Shown in pieces: positions 50,725-58,159 of a stretch of 64,000 bases of DNA. Location: contig OY970370.1 in assembly GCA_963718745.1 (NCBI GenBank), positions 62,001 to 126,000 on the forward strand. The letters are read 5' to 3'. The notes under the pieces are model-generated. The model searched no databases. It saw nothing but the letters and a program-made list of their open reading frames with translations, and was not told the origin of the DNA. The stretch's first letter is position 1; the number at the start of each line of letters is the position of its first letter. The stretch is from Fermentibacter sp963718745 [NCBI: Candidatus Fermentibacterota bacterium] (GTDB taxonomy: Bacteria; Fermentibacterota; Fermentibacteria; Fermentibacterales). The position numbers were made by a program, and so were the translations under genes.

Positions 50725-52293
50725 ATGCAGAGAGTACTGTTCACGCTGCTCGCCCTCTCCGCCGTTGCAGCTTCGGCGGATGCGGTAATTCTGTTCGAAA
50801 CCGACACCAGGATCCTCCATACGCAGGAGTGGGTCGGGGACTTCGACATCTGCCTCACGGGCGCCGACTTCGCGATCGGGACGGGTGACCCCGCCGATGC
50901 CGCAGGGCTGAGGTTCGCGACCGTCCTCGACGGCTCGTTCAGATCCCTGGACGATTACTCCGTAATCCACATCTCGAATCCCGACGGGCTCATCCAGGCG
51001 GCCAGGCTCGGCACGATCCTCTTCGACGGGGAAGGCCTGTGCCTTGTGAAGCTCTCTTCCCCCGTACTGCCTGACGGCGCACTCCCCGGCATCCACCAGA
51101 TGCAGCCCCTCAGGGTCACTGCCGTCTCCGCGCCGATCACACTGCCGGTTACGATGCGCGAAGGCATGGACGACAACATCTCCGACATGGTCGCAGCGGT
51201 CAGCGAGTCCGGTTACCAGGGGTACATCCAGCAGCTCCAGAACTACCTCACCCGCTACTCCAGCACCGACAATTACGACACGGCCGCCTCCTGGGTCGAG
51301 ACGACCTTCGAGGGGTTCGGCCTGGATGCCGAACTCCAGTACTTCGACATGGGATCCTACAACTGCGAGAACGTCATCGCAGAGATGCCGGGCCAGGTCG
51401 ACTCCACCAAGATAGTGATCGTCTGCGGGCACCTCGACTCCACCTCCCCGCAGTCCACGACCAACGCGCCGGGAGCTGACGACAACGCCAGCGGATCCGC
51501 CGTCGTGGTCGAGGCCGCAAGGATCATGTCCGGCTACACCTTCGAGAACACGGTCCGCTTCATCTGCTTCGGCGGAGAGGAGCAGGGGCTCTACGGCAGC
51601 GCCTTCTACGCCGACGAGGCCGGTGCCGCCGGGGAAGACATCATTGCCGTCATCAACCTCGACATGGTCCTCTACGGCCCCCCCGGCCAGGACATCTGCT
51701 GGGTGCCCTACAACACGGCTTCCACTGGCCTGGCACTGGCTTTCGACGCCATCTGCGACACATACGTGCCGGCGCTGGACGTGCTGACCGAGTACAGCCC
51801 GGGAACGACGTACAGCGACCACTCCTCGTTCTGGAACCAGGGCTACGCGGCCATCCTCGGCATCGAGCAGGAGGTCTTCAGCAACCCGTACTACCACCAG
51901 ACCACCGACATCCTGGCCAACTACATGAGCTACTTCCCGTTCGGCACCAACTGCACGAAGGGTGCCATCGCAGCCGCGGCATACCTGGCCGTGCCGATCG
52001 GAGGAGTGGGCATCGAAGAAGGAGAATGGCAGCCCGTCGACGGGGTTCCGCTGATATCCGGGATCGGCCCGAATCCCGCTTTCGGCAGCCTCGGCGTCAG
52101 CCTGGCCGGCGATGCAGGCGAGGTCTTCTTCCGCGTCTATGATCTCTCGGGCAGGGTGGCGCTCGACGGGACCGAGAGCTTCACCGGATCCTCCCTCGTC
52201 CTGGACATATCCACGCTGCCTTCCGGAGTATTCGTCCTCGAGGTCGGCACAGGCGGTAACACCGATACCGCCCGCTTCGCCGTCCTGAGATAG
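50725..52293 (+). CDS. Secreted M28 zinc aminopeptidase with C-terminal sorting domain
   Basis: 522 residues. Signal peptide MQRVLFTLLALSAVAASA, a propeptide-like region, then the M28 catalytic domain: NVIAEMPG, VIVCGHLDSTS (zinc His), GADDNASGSAVVVEAARIM (bridging Asp), FICFGGEEQGLYGS (general base and zinc Glu), NLDMVLYG and DHSSFWNQGYAAILG. M28 enzymes cleave N-terminal residues from peptides. The tail is a sorting domain (GPNPAFGSLGVSLAG...LSGRVAL...LPSGVFVLEVGTGG). With the C25 and S1 proteases it points to extracellular protein use. Confidence 0.88.
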   Translation: MQRVLFTLLALSAVAASADAVILFETDTRILHTQEWVGDFDICLTGADFAIGTGDPADAAGLRFATVLDGSFRSLDDYSVIHISNPDGLIQAARLGTILFDGEGLCLVKLSSPVLPDGALPGIHQMQPLRVTAVSAPITLPVTMREGMDDNISDMVAAVSESGYQGYIQQLQNYLTRYSSTDNYDTAASWVETTFEGFGLDAELQYFDMGSYNCENVIAEMPGQVDSTKIVIVCGHLDSTSPQSTTNAPGADDNASGSAVVVEAARIMSGYTFENTVRFICFGGEEQGLYGSAFYADEAGAAGEDIIAVINLDMVLYGPPGQDICWVPYNTASTGLALAFDAICDTYVPALDVLTEYSPGTTYSDHSSFWNQGYAAILGIEQEVFSNPYYHQTTDILANYMSYFPFGTNCTKGAIAAAAYLAVPIGGVGIEEGEWQPVDGVPLISGIGPNPAFGSLGVSLAGDAGEVFFRVYDLSGRVALDGTESFTGSSLVLDISTLPSGVFVLEVGTGGNTDTARFAVLR

Positions 52294-52304
52294 GGTATAC
52301 AGGA

Positions 52305-52336
52305 GCGGTGCGGCCGGCGGATGCCGGCCGCACCGC
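52305..52336. terminator. Perfect 14-bp intergenic hairpin
   Basis: GCGGTGCGGCCGGC/GCCGGCCGCACCGC with loop GGAT, between the M28 and thioredoxin-domain genes. Very stable; there is no T-tract, so it may be an attenuating or mRNA-protecting structure rather than a true terminator. Confidence 0.55.
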
Positions 52337-52372
52337 CCCGCTTCGCTCATCATTCCAGCAGGAAGGCGAGAT

Positions 52373-53548
52373 ATGAGGACAGTATTCCTGTCGGCGTGCG
52401 GCATTGCGGCGCTCCTGGCAACGGCCTGCGGAACTACTCCTCCGGCTCCGGTCGCGCAGGACCCCGTCGCCCTCATGATGGCGGCCGACTCCGCCACATC
52501 GATGGTTCGTGCGGTTGAGTACGACTTCACCCTTTCAGGGACAGGAGACCTCCAGGCAGTCGTTCCGCCGTTCCATGGAACCGTGAGGGCGGCCAGGATC
52601 GAAGGGGATCAGCCGCCGATACTCCATGTGACATTCCTCCCCGACACGCTCGGGAACGGCGATGTCCTCCCCGACCTGGAGATAGCCTCCGACGGCGACA
52701 GCGCCTGGGTCCTGGACAGGTCCGCGATGACGCTGACGAGGGGAACCCACGAATCCGGCGCGACCGATCTGCTCGAGTTCGCCTTCTATGCACTGATGAT
52801 AGAGTATGTCGTGGATGATCCCTTCCTCTCGGAAACAGAAGCTGACAGCATCGCGATCGAGGGTGTCGATTCCGTTGCAGGAGTCGAGTGCGACGTCGTG
52901 TTCGTCGTCTATCAGGACGGCGGGGAGCGGGCCCGCTGGTTCATAGGCCGCGAGGACCACCTGCCGAGGCGGGTGGAGAGGCTCAGCTCCTCTGTGGACA
53001 TGCAGGGTTCTCAGGTCCTCGAGATCGCAAACCTCATGGTCATCGATCCGGCTCCGGGACCGGAGACCTACAGGCTCTCCGGGATTCCCGCCGATGTCCA
53101 GGTCGAGGACTACAACAGCTCGCTGGCCACTGGAGGCGTCGCTCCCGACTGGACCCTGGAGACTCCGCTGGGAGAATCCGTGACACTGTCGGAGCTCCGG
53201 GGAAGCGTGGTCGTGCTTGACTTCTGGGCGACCTGGTGCGGTCCCTGCGCCATGGCCATGCCGGGTCTGCAGGCCATGAGCGAGGAGTTCGCCGACAGCG
53301 CCGTCGTGATAATCGGTGTGAACGTCTGGGAGGACGGCGATCCGGTGGCATTCATGGCGGACAACGGGTACACCTACCAGATGGTTCTCGATGGAGATGC
53401 AGTTGCCGATGCCTACCTCGTGACCGGAATTCCCACGTTCTACGTAATAGGCAGGGACGGCAGGATCGCGTACACTTCCCGCGGCTACGATCCGGAAGGC
53501 GAAGTGGCGCTGAGGACGCAGATCCTGGAAGCGCTGGCGAGCCAGTGA
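52373..53548 (+). CDS. Lipoprotein with C-terminal TlpA/ResA-type thioredoxin domain
   Basis: 391 residues. Lipoprotein signal with Cys at about 19 (LLATACGTTPP). A LolA/LppX-like beta domain (residues about 30-240: FTLSGTGDLQAVVPPFHGTVR, DGDSAWVLDRSAMTLTRG, RWFIGREDHLPRRVERL) is fused to a TlpA thioredoxin domain with active site VVLDFWATWCGPCAMAMPGL and the cis-Pro TGIPTFYVIGRDGRIA. It probably reduces or guards cysteines of envelope proteins. The fusion of a lipid-carrier-like fold with thioredoxin is seen in FCB-type bacteria. Confidence 0.85.
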   Translation: MRTVFLSACGIAALLATACGTTPPAPVAQDPVALMMAADSATSMVRAVEYDFTLSGTGDLQAVVPPFHGTVRAARIEGDQPPILHVTFLPDTLGNGDVLPDLEIASDGDSAWVLDRSAMTLTRGTHESGATDLLEFAFYALMIEYVVDDPFLSETEADSIAIEGVDSVAGVECDVVFVVYQDGGERARWFIGREDHLPRRVERLSSSVDMQGSQVLEIANLMVIDPAPGPETYRLSGIPADVQVEDYNSSLATGGVAPDWTLETPLGESVTLSELRGSVVVLDFWATWCGPCAMAMPGLQAMSEEFADSAVVIIGVNVWEDGDPVAFMADNGYTYQMVLDGDAVADAYLVTGIPTFYVIGRDGRIAYTSRGYDPEGEVALRTQILEALASQ

Positions 53549-53565
53549 CGAGAGGAGGCCCGGTC

Positions 53566-54024
53566 ATGCTCCTGTCCGACGGTGACAATGTCATGGATTT
53601 CACGCTGAAGGACCAGCACAACGAGGACCTGACCCTGTCGGACCTCAGGGGCAGGAAGGTTCTCCTGTCCTTCCATCCGCTCGCCTTCACCCCGGTGTGT
53701 ACGCGGCAGATGCAGGCTCTGGAGGACGCATACTATCGTCTCGAATCGATGAATGTGATCCCTGTCGGGATCAGCGTGGATGCCTGGCCGGCAAAGCACG
53801 CATGGGCCCGTGAGATCGGCCTGAACAGCCTCCGGATACTCTCCGACTTCTGGCCCCATGGAGGCGTCGCGGGAAAACTGGGTCTCCTCAGGGGCAAGGA
53901 GGGATTCTCGGAAAGGGCAAACCTGCTCCTGGACGAGAACGGCGATCTCAGGTGGTCCAGGATCTACGAGATCCCGGAACTGCCCGACCTGGACGAGGTG
54001 CTGGCCGTACTGAGCCAGGGCTGA
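53566..54024 (+). CDS. Peroxiredoxin (AhpC/TSA family, AhpE/Bcp-like)
   Basis: 152 residues from ATG 53566 after GAGGAGG; the longer frame from 53236 overlaps the TlpA gene. Family features: DFTLKDQHNEDLTLSDLRGRKVLLSFHPLAFTPVC with peroxidatic Cys in TPVCTRQM, the partner Arg in ERANLLLDENG and a conserved Trp. There is no clear resolving Cys, so a 1-Cys mechanism with thioredoxin-like help from the neighbour is plausible. It reduces H2O2 or organic peroxides. Confidence 0.88.
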   Translation: MLLSDGDNVMDFTLKDQHNEDLTLSDLRGRKVLLSFHPLAFTPVCTRQMQALEDAYYRLESMNVIPVGISVDAWPAKHAWAREIGLNSLRILSDFWPHGGVAGKLGLLRGKEGFSERANLLLDENGDLRWSRIYEIPELPDLDEVLAVLSQG

Positions 54025-54025
54025 C

Positions 54026-54787
54026 ATGTCCCGACCCCTGATCCGGAGGTTGTCGCTCCTGGGCGGAGCCTGTGGAGTGCAGGGCCTTGCGGTCGTGATA
54101 GACGTGTTCAGGGCGGGTTCCTTTGCGTGCCGCGCCCTGTCCATGGGCGCGTCGAGGATAGTGCCTGCCGCGACCCTCGAGGAGGCCCGCGCTCTCCGCA
54201 GCGCGAATCCCGGATGGCTCCTCGCGGGGGAGAGGAACGGCATCCCGCCTTCTGATTTCGACACGGGCAACTCTCCCCATCTTCTCGGTTCGATGTCCCT
54301 CCGGGGAAGGATCCTGATCCACGCCACATCCGCAGGCACGAAGGGGGCGGTACTCGCTTCCCGCACTGCGGAAGCCGTCTGCATGGCCTGCTTCGCCAAT
54401 GCCGGAGCCGCCGCCCGATTCGTCCTGTCCTCCGGACACCCCGTCGTCTCCCTCCTGGCCATGGGCGACGAGGGGGAGAGGCCCGCTCCGGAGGACGAGA
54501 TCTTCGCAGAGTATTTCGAGCGGGTGCTCTCGGGTGTGCACGAGACTGCGGACTGCTACACCGGGAGGATACGGGATTCCGGAGCGACCGGACGGTTCCT
54601 CGAGTCCCGGAGCAGATTCATGCCGGTGCAGGACCTGGAGGAATGCCTTACTCCCGACAGATACCCCTCCGTACCCGTTCTCGAGACGAGCGACGGGTTC
54701 CCGCCGTCCTTCGTGGAGGCATCATGCCCGGGACAGGCCGATCCGTCCCGCCCCGGAAGGAGTTATGGAGCGGCACCCGGCAAGTGA
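54026..54787 (+). CDS. 2-phosphosulfolactate phosphatase family protein (ComB-like)
   Basis: 253 residues, one base after the peroxiredoxin gene. ComB pattern: LAVVIDVFRAGSFACRALSMGA, LLAGERNGIPPSDFDTGNSP, ILIHATSAGTKG and VSLLAMGDEGERPAPEDE. In archaea ComB makes sulfolactate for coenzyme M; most bacterial homologues have unknown substrates and no other CoM gene is visible here, so only the family is assigned. Confidence 0.8.
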   Translation: MSRPLIRRLSLLGGACGVQGLAVVIDVFRAGSFACRALSMGASRIVPAATLEEARALRSANPGWLLAGERNGIPPSDFDTGNSPHLLGSMSLRGRILIHATSAGTKGAVLASRTAEAVCMACFANAGAAARFVLSSGHPVVSLLAMGDEGERPAPEDEIFAEYFERVLSGVHETADCYTGRIRDSGATGRFLESRSRFMPVQDLEECLTPDRYPSVPVLETSDGFPPSFVEASCPGQADPSRPGRSYGAAPGK

Positions 54788-54942
54788 TGCAGGCCGGCGC
54801 TGAAGGCAGCGGCCGTCATCATCCCGTCCGACCTCTCTTTCTCCAGAGGATCCCCTGAGTGTCCCTGACCGGGCGATGCCGGCATCGCCGTTCGCAGGGG
54901 CGGAGATGGTCGTACGATCCTGGAATGTCCTCAGGATGAAGC

Positions 54943-54971
54943 TTGACGACAACCATTCGAGCGGCTAGTAT
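54943..54971 (+). promoter_or_regulatory. Sigma-70-type promoter of the rex-hydrogenase operon
   Basis: TTGACG (54943-54948), an exact 17-base spacer and TAGTAT (54966-54971). The predicted start site (about 54978) lies within the adjoining operator. Confidence 0.65.
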
Positions 54972-54974
54972 AGC

Positions 54975-54990
54975 TGTGATGAAAATCACA
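54975..54990. promoter_or_regulatory. Rex operator
   Basis: TGTGATGAAAATCACA fits the Rex consensus (TTGTGA-N6-TCACAA core; a perfect TGTGA-N6-TCACA dyad). It sits just downstream of the -10 box and 28 bases before rex, as expected for autorepression relieved at high NADH. CRP/FNR sites share this pattern, but the adjacent rex gene favours Rex. Confidence 0.65.
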
Positions 54991-55017
54991 AGCGCGTGAT
55001 CCGAGGAGAAGACGCTA

Positions 55018-55659
55018 ATCAACGAGTTCACGATTACCAGCAAGACAGTCGGCAGGCTGAGCCTATATCGCCGCCTGCTCGAATCCGGAGCATCGGGCGG
55101 CAAGGATTACGTGTATTCCCATGAACTGGCTTCCCTTGCATGCGTGACTCCCGCCCAGGTGAGGCGTGACATGATGTTCACGGGCTGCATGGGCAGCCCC
55201 GGGAGGGGATACCGCAAACGCGAGCTGATAGAGAGCATCTCGTCGGTGCTCGACGAACCCTCCGTCCAGAAGGTGGCGCTCATCGGCGCGGGCAATCTGG
55301 GCAGGGCGATTCTGGCATATTTCGCCGGGAGGAGGCCGAACCTCCAGATCACGGCATCCTTCGACTCCGACCCGCAGAAGACGGGCCGAGTCATAAACGG
55401 ATGCCGCTGCTACGCGATGAGCGAGCTGAAGACGGTCCTCGAGGCCGAGGGGATCCTTGCTGCGATACTAGCCGTACCCGCCGCACGGGCGCAGCAGACG
55501 ACGGACATCCTTGTCGAAGCCGGGATAAGAGGAATTCTCAACTATGCACCCGTACCCCTCAGAGTGCCTGACGGGGTGTTCCTGGAGGAGAGAGACATGA
55601 CCATGTCCCTGGAAACCGTGGCTTTCTTTGCCAGGAGAACCGCGCTGGAGAAGAAATGA
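55018..55659 (+). CDS. rex: Redox-sensing transcriptional repressor Rex
   Basis: 213 residues if begun at ATC 55018. The winged helix (KTVGRLSLYRRLLESGAS...SHELASLACVTPAQVRRDM) is followed by the Rossmann domain VALIGAGNLGRAILAY and ILNYAPVPLRVP. Rex leaves DNA when NADH binds and controls fermentative and hydrogenase genes. No ATG, GTG or TTG exists between the in-frame stop at 54997 and GTG 55111, and starting at 55111 would cut into the recognition domain. GAGGAG (55003-55008) points to ATC 55018 (nine-base spacing) as an unusual start; an error in the sequence is the alternative. Confidence 0.88.
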   Translation: MNEFTITSKTVGRLSLYRRLLESGASGGKDYVYSHELASLACVTPAQVRRDMMFTGCMGSPGRGYRKRELIESISSVLDEPSVQKVALIGAGNLGRAILAYFAGRRPNLQITASFDSDPQKTGRVINGCRCYAMSELKTVLEAEGILAAILAVPAARAQQTTDILVEAGIRGILNYAPVPLRVPDGVFLEERDMTMSLETVAFFARRTALEKK

Positions 55660-56144
55660 TACAGGACATAGCTCGATCGATCGACAGGATAGTCTCGGAG
55701 CACCAGGGGACCGGCAGGGACTCGCTCATCCCCATCCTGCAGGAGACCCAGGGGGAGTTCGGCTATCTCCCGCGCGAGGCTGTCGTCCTCATCGGGGACA
55801 GGCTCGGTCTCCCCGTGAGCAAGATCTTCGGAGTCGCGACCTTCTACAACCAGTTCCGCTTCGAGCCCGTGGGCAGGTACCATGTGCAGATCTGCAGGGG
55901 CACCGCGTGCCACGTGAAGGGTTCTCTCAAGGTGCTGGAAAAGACGAAGCGGGAACTGGGCATCGAACCGGGCAAGACCTCGCGGGACGGCAGGTTCAGC
56001 CTCGAGATCGTAGCCTGCATGGGCGCCTGCGCGCTGGCTCCCGTGATAAGCATCAACGGCGAGATACACGCCCGCGTTTCGACGGACGACATAGTGAAGC
56101 TGATCCAGAACTGCAGAAAAGCCGAAGATACGGGGGAGGTCTGA
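55656..56144 (+). CDS. hydC: NuoE-like [2Fe-2S] subunit of NAD-linked [FeFe] hydrogenase (HydC/HndA)
   Basis: 162 residues, ATGA overlap with rex. Thioredoxin-like ferredoxin fold of the 24-kDa complex I subunit: LIPILQETQGEFGYLPREAV, FGVATFYNQFRFEPVGRYHVQICRGTACHVKG (two Cys) and EIVACMGACALAPVI (two Cys), giving the [2Fe-2S] ligand set. With the next two genes it forms the trimeric HydABC/HndACD-type enzyme, which couples NAD(P)H and ferredoxin to H2 by confurcation or simple NADH oxidation. Confidence 0.92.
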   Translation: MIQDIARSIDRIVSEHQGTGRDSLIPILQETQGEFGYLPREAVVLIGDRLGLPVSKIFGVATFYNQFRFEPVGRYHVQICRGTACHVKGSLKVLEKTKRELGIEPGKTSRDGRFSLEIVACMGACALAPVISINGEIHARVSTDDIVKLIQNCRKAEDTGEV

Positions 56145-56145
56145 C

Positions 56146-58140
56146 ATGTCCGGTCTGTTGGATGTCAGATGCTGCGACAAATGCTGGCATTCTTCGGGCA
56201 GGACGTGCCCGGAGGTGGCGGAGTGCGTGAAGGGCGGCCCCCTCTGCCATGAGGGTTCCTCCTGCTCGGACGCGAGGGATGAGAGGGTCAGGGCACTTCT
56301 GCGGGAGGACGTCCCGGCTCCCGTGATCTTCCTGGGAACCGGAACCTGCGGGATCGGCGCCGGAGCAGGGCGTACCCTGCAGGCGATCCGCGCCTGGCTC
56401 GCAGAGAGGAACAGCACCGCCTCCATCGTCGAGGTCGGATGTGTGGGAGCCTGCTTCCTCGAGCCCCTGATGGACGTGCAGCTGCCGGGCAGGCCGAGGG
56501 TGTCGTTCTCCGAGGTCACCGATTCCAACGCGGCAGCCATACTGGACGCCGTCTTCTCGGGCAGCATCCCGGCCGGGAACCTGATAGGCCAGTTCGAGGG
56601 GAAGGGTCTGGAACCCTGGCAGGGCGTCCAGACCATTTTCGAGCATCCCTTCTTCGCCAAGCAGACCCGCTGGGTGCTCCGCAACTGCGGCCTCATCGAC
56701 CCTTCGAGCCTTGACGAATACATCGCGCACGGCGGCTATCGCGCCTATGCAAGGGCGCTCAGGAGCATGACCCCGTCCGAGGTCTGCGAGCAGATGGAGA
56801 AGAGCGGTCTCCGGGGAAGAGGCGGCGGCGGGTTCCCGACCGGGCGCAAGTGGAGGCTGGCCCTCAACTCTCCCGCCGACCAGAAATACATGATCTGCAA
56901 CGCCGACGAGGGCGATCCCGGTGCATTCATGGACAGGGCGGTCATCGAGGGCGACCCCCACAGGGTGATAGAAGGGATCGCCATTGCATCCTATGCGATA
57001 GGCGCGACACAGTCGTACTTCTACATCCGTGCCGAGTATCCGCTGGCCATCGAGCGCCTCAGGACCGCCATAAGGCAGGCCCGGGAGAACGGGCTCATCG
57101 GCAGGAACATCCTGGACAGCGGAACCGACCTCGAGATCAAGATCAAGATGGGTGCCGGAGCGTTCGTATGCGGCGAGGAGACAGCACTGATGAACAGCAT
57201 CGAGGGCAGGAGGGGCATGCCCCGCCCGAGGCCTCCCTACCCTGCCGTCTCCGGACTATTCGGGAAACCGTCCGCGATAAACAACGTGGAAACTCTCGCC
57301 AATGTCCCCGACATCATGTGGAACGGCCCGGACTGGTTCTCTTCGATCGGAACCGCCGGGAGCAAGGGCACGAAGGTCTTCGCCCTCTCGGGCAAGGTGG
57401 TGCGCACCGGCCTCGTAGAGGTCGCCATGGGCTCGACGGTCCGGGACATCGTCATGGACATCGGCGGCGGCGCTCCCGAAGGCAAGGCCTTCAAGGCCGT
57501 CCAGATCGGCGGACCCTCGGGCGGCTGCATCCCCTCGCAGCATCTCGACCTCGAGATCGACTACGAATCGCTGAAGAAGTTCGGAGCCATGATGGGTTCC
57601 GGCGGGCTCGTCGTGATGGACGAGGACAACTGCATGGTCGACGTCGCCAGGTACTTCATGGACTTCATCCAGCGCGAGAGCTGCGGGAAATGCATACCCT
57701 GCCGCGAGGGCACCCGCAGGATGCTCGAGATCCTCGACGCGATTATCACGGGCAGGCGTGACGAGAAGAGCAGGCAGGCCCTGGAGAGGTTCAAGGGCGT
57801 AGTCTACCTGGAGCAGCTCGGTTCCGTCATCAAGAAGACCAGCCTCTGCGGTCTCGGACAGACCGCGCCCAACCCCGTCCTCAGCACGCTCCGGTGGTTC
57901 AGGGACGAGTACGAGGCTCATGTCTACGACAGGAAATGCCCTGCGAAGCAGTGCAAGAGCCTTCTCGCCTTCAGCATCGATCCTGAGAAATGCGTGGGCT
58001 GCGGTCTGTGTGCCAGGGCGTGCCCTTCCGGGGCCATCCTGGGCGCGAAGAAGAGCCCGCATCACATAGTTCCCGAAAGGTGCATCGGATGCGGAAGCTG
58101 CATCGAGGTGTGCCCGGTCGGGGCCGTCTCGGCCGAGTGA
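56146..58140 (+). CDS. hydB: NuoF-like NADH/FMN subunit of [FeFe] hydrogenase (HydB)
   Basis: 664 residues. A Cys-rich N-terminal extension (CCDKC...C...C...GPLCHEGSSC, residues 9-40) precedes a [2Fe-2S] thioredoxin-like domain (FLGTGTCGIGAGAGRTLQAI, EVGCVGACFLEP), the NADH/FMN domain (GRGGGGFPTGRKW, CNADEGDPGAFMDR, AGAFVCGEETALMNSIEG), the N3-type [4Fe-4S] motif SCGKCIPCREGTRRM and a C-terminal 2[4Fe-4S] ferredoxin (CVGCGLCARACPSG, CIGCGSCIEVCPVG). The flavin is the proposed bifurcation site. One base after hydC. Confidence 0.93.
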   Translation: MSGLLDVRCCDKCWHSSGRTCPEVAECVKGGPLCHEGSSCSDARDERVRALLREDVPAPVIFLGTGTCGIGAGAGRTLQAIRAWLAERNSTASIVEVGCVGACFLEPLMDVQLPGRPRVSFSEVTDSNAAAILDAVFSGSIPAGNLIGQFEGKGLEPWQGVQTIFEHPFFAKQTRWVLRNCGLIDPSSLDEYIAHGGYRAYARALRSMTPSEVCEQMEKSGLRGRGGGGFPTGRKWRLALNSPADQKYMICNADEGDPGAFMDRAVIEGDPHRVIEGIAIASYAIGATQSYFYIRAEYPLAIERLRTAIRQARENGLIGRNILDSGTDLEIKIKMGAGAFVCGEETALMNSIEGRRGMPRPRPPYPAVSGLFGKPSAINNVETLANVPDIMWNGPDWFSSIGTAGSKGTKVFALSGKVVRTGLVEVAMGSTVRDIVMDIGGGAPEGKAFKAVQIGGPSGGCIPSQHLDLEIDYESLKKFGAMMGSGGLVVMDEDNCMVDVARYFMDFIQRESCGKCIPCREGTRRMLEILDAIITGRRDEKSRQALERFKGVVYLEQLGSVIKKTSLCGLGQTAPNPVLSTLRWFRDEYEAHVYDRKCPAKQCKSLLAFSIDPEKCVGCGLCARACPSGAILGAKKSPHHIVPERCIGCGSCIEVCPVGAVSAE

Positions 58141-58159
58141 AGGCCAGTGAGGTTCAACA

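Noticed and set aside
50560-52530. A 656-codon open frame on the minus strand opposite the M28 peptidase
   Set aside because: Shadow of a GC-rich gene; no homology, and the plus-strand gene has signal peptide, catalytic motifs and sorting domain. The same applies to the long antisense frames at 9910-11379, 15670-17136 and 6799-8310.
54978-54998. A six-codon frame ATG..TGA (MKITSA) overlapping the Rex operator, considered as a leader peptide
   Set aside because: It lies on the predicted transcription start, has no ribosome-binding site, and its likeness to a Rex N-terminus is probably chance.
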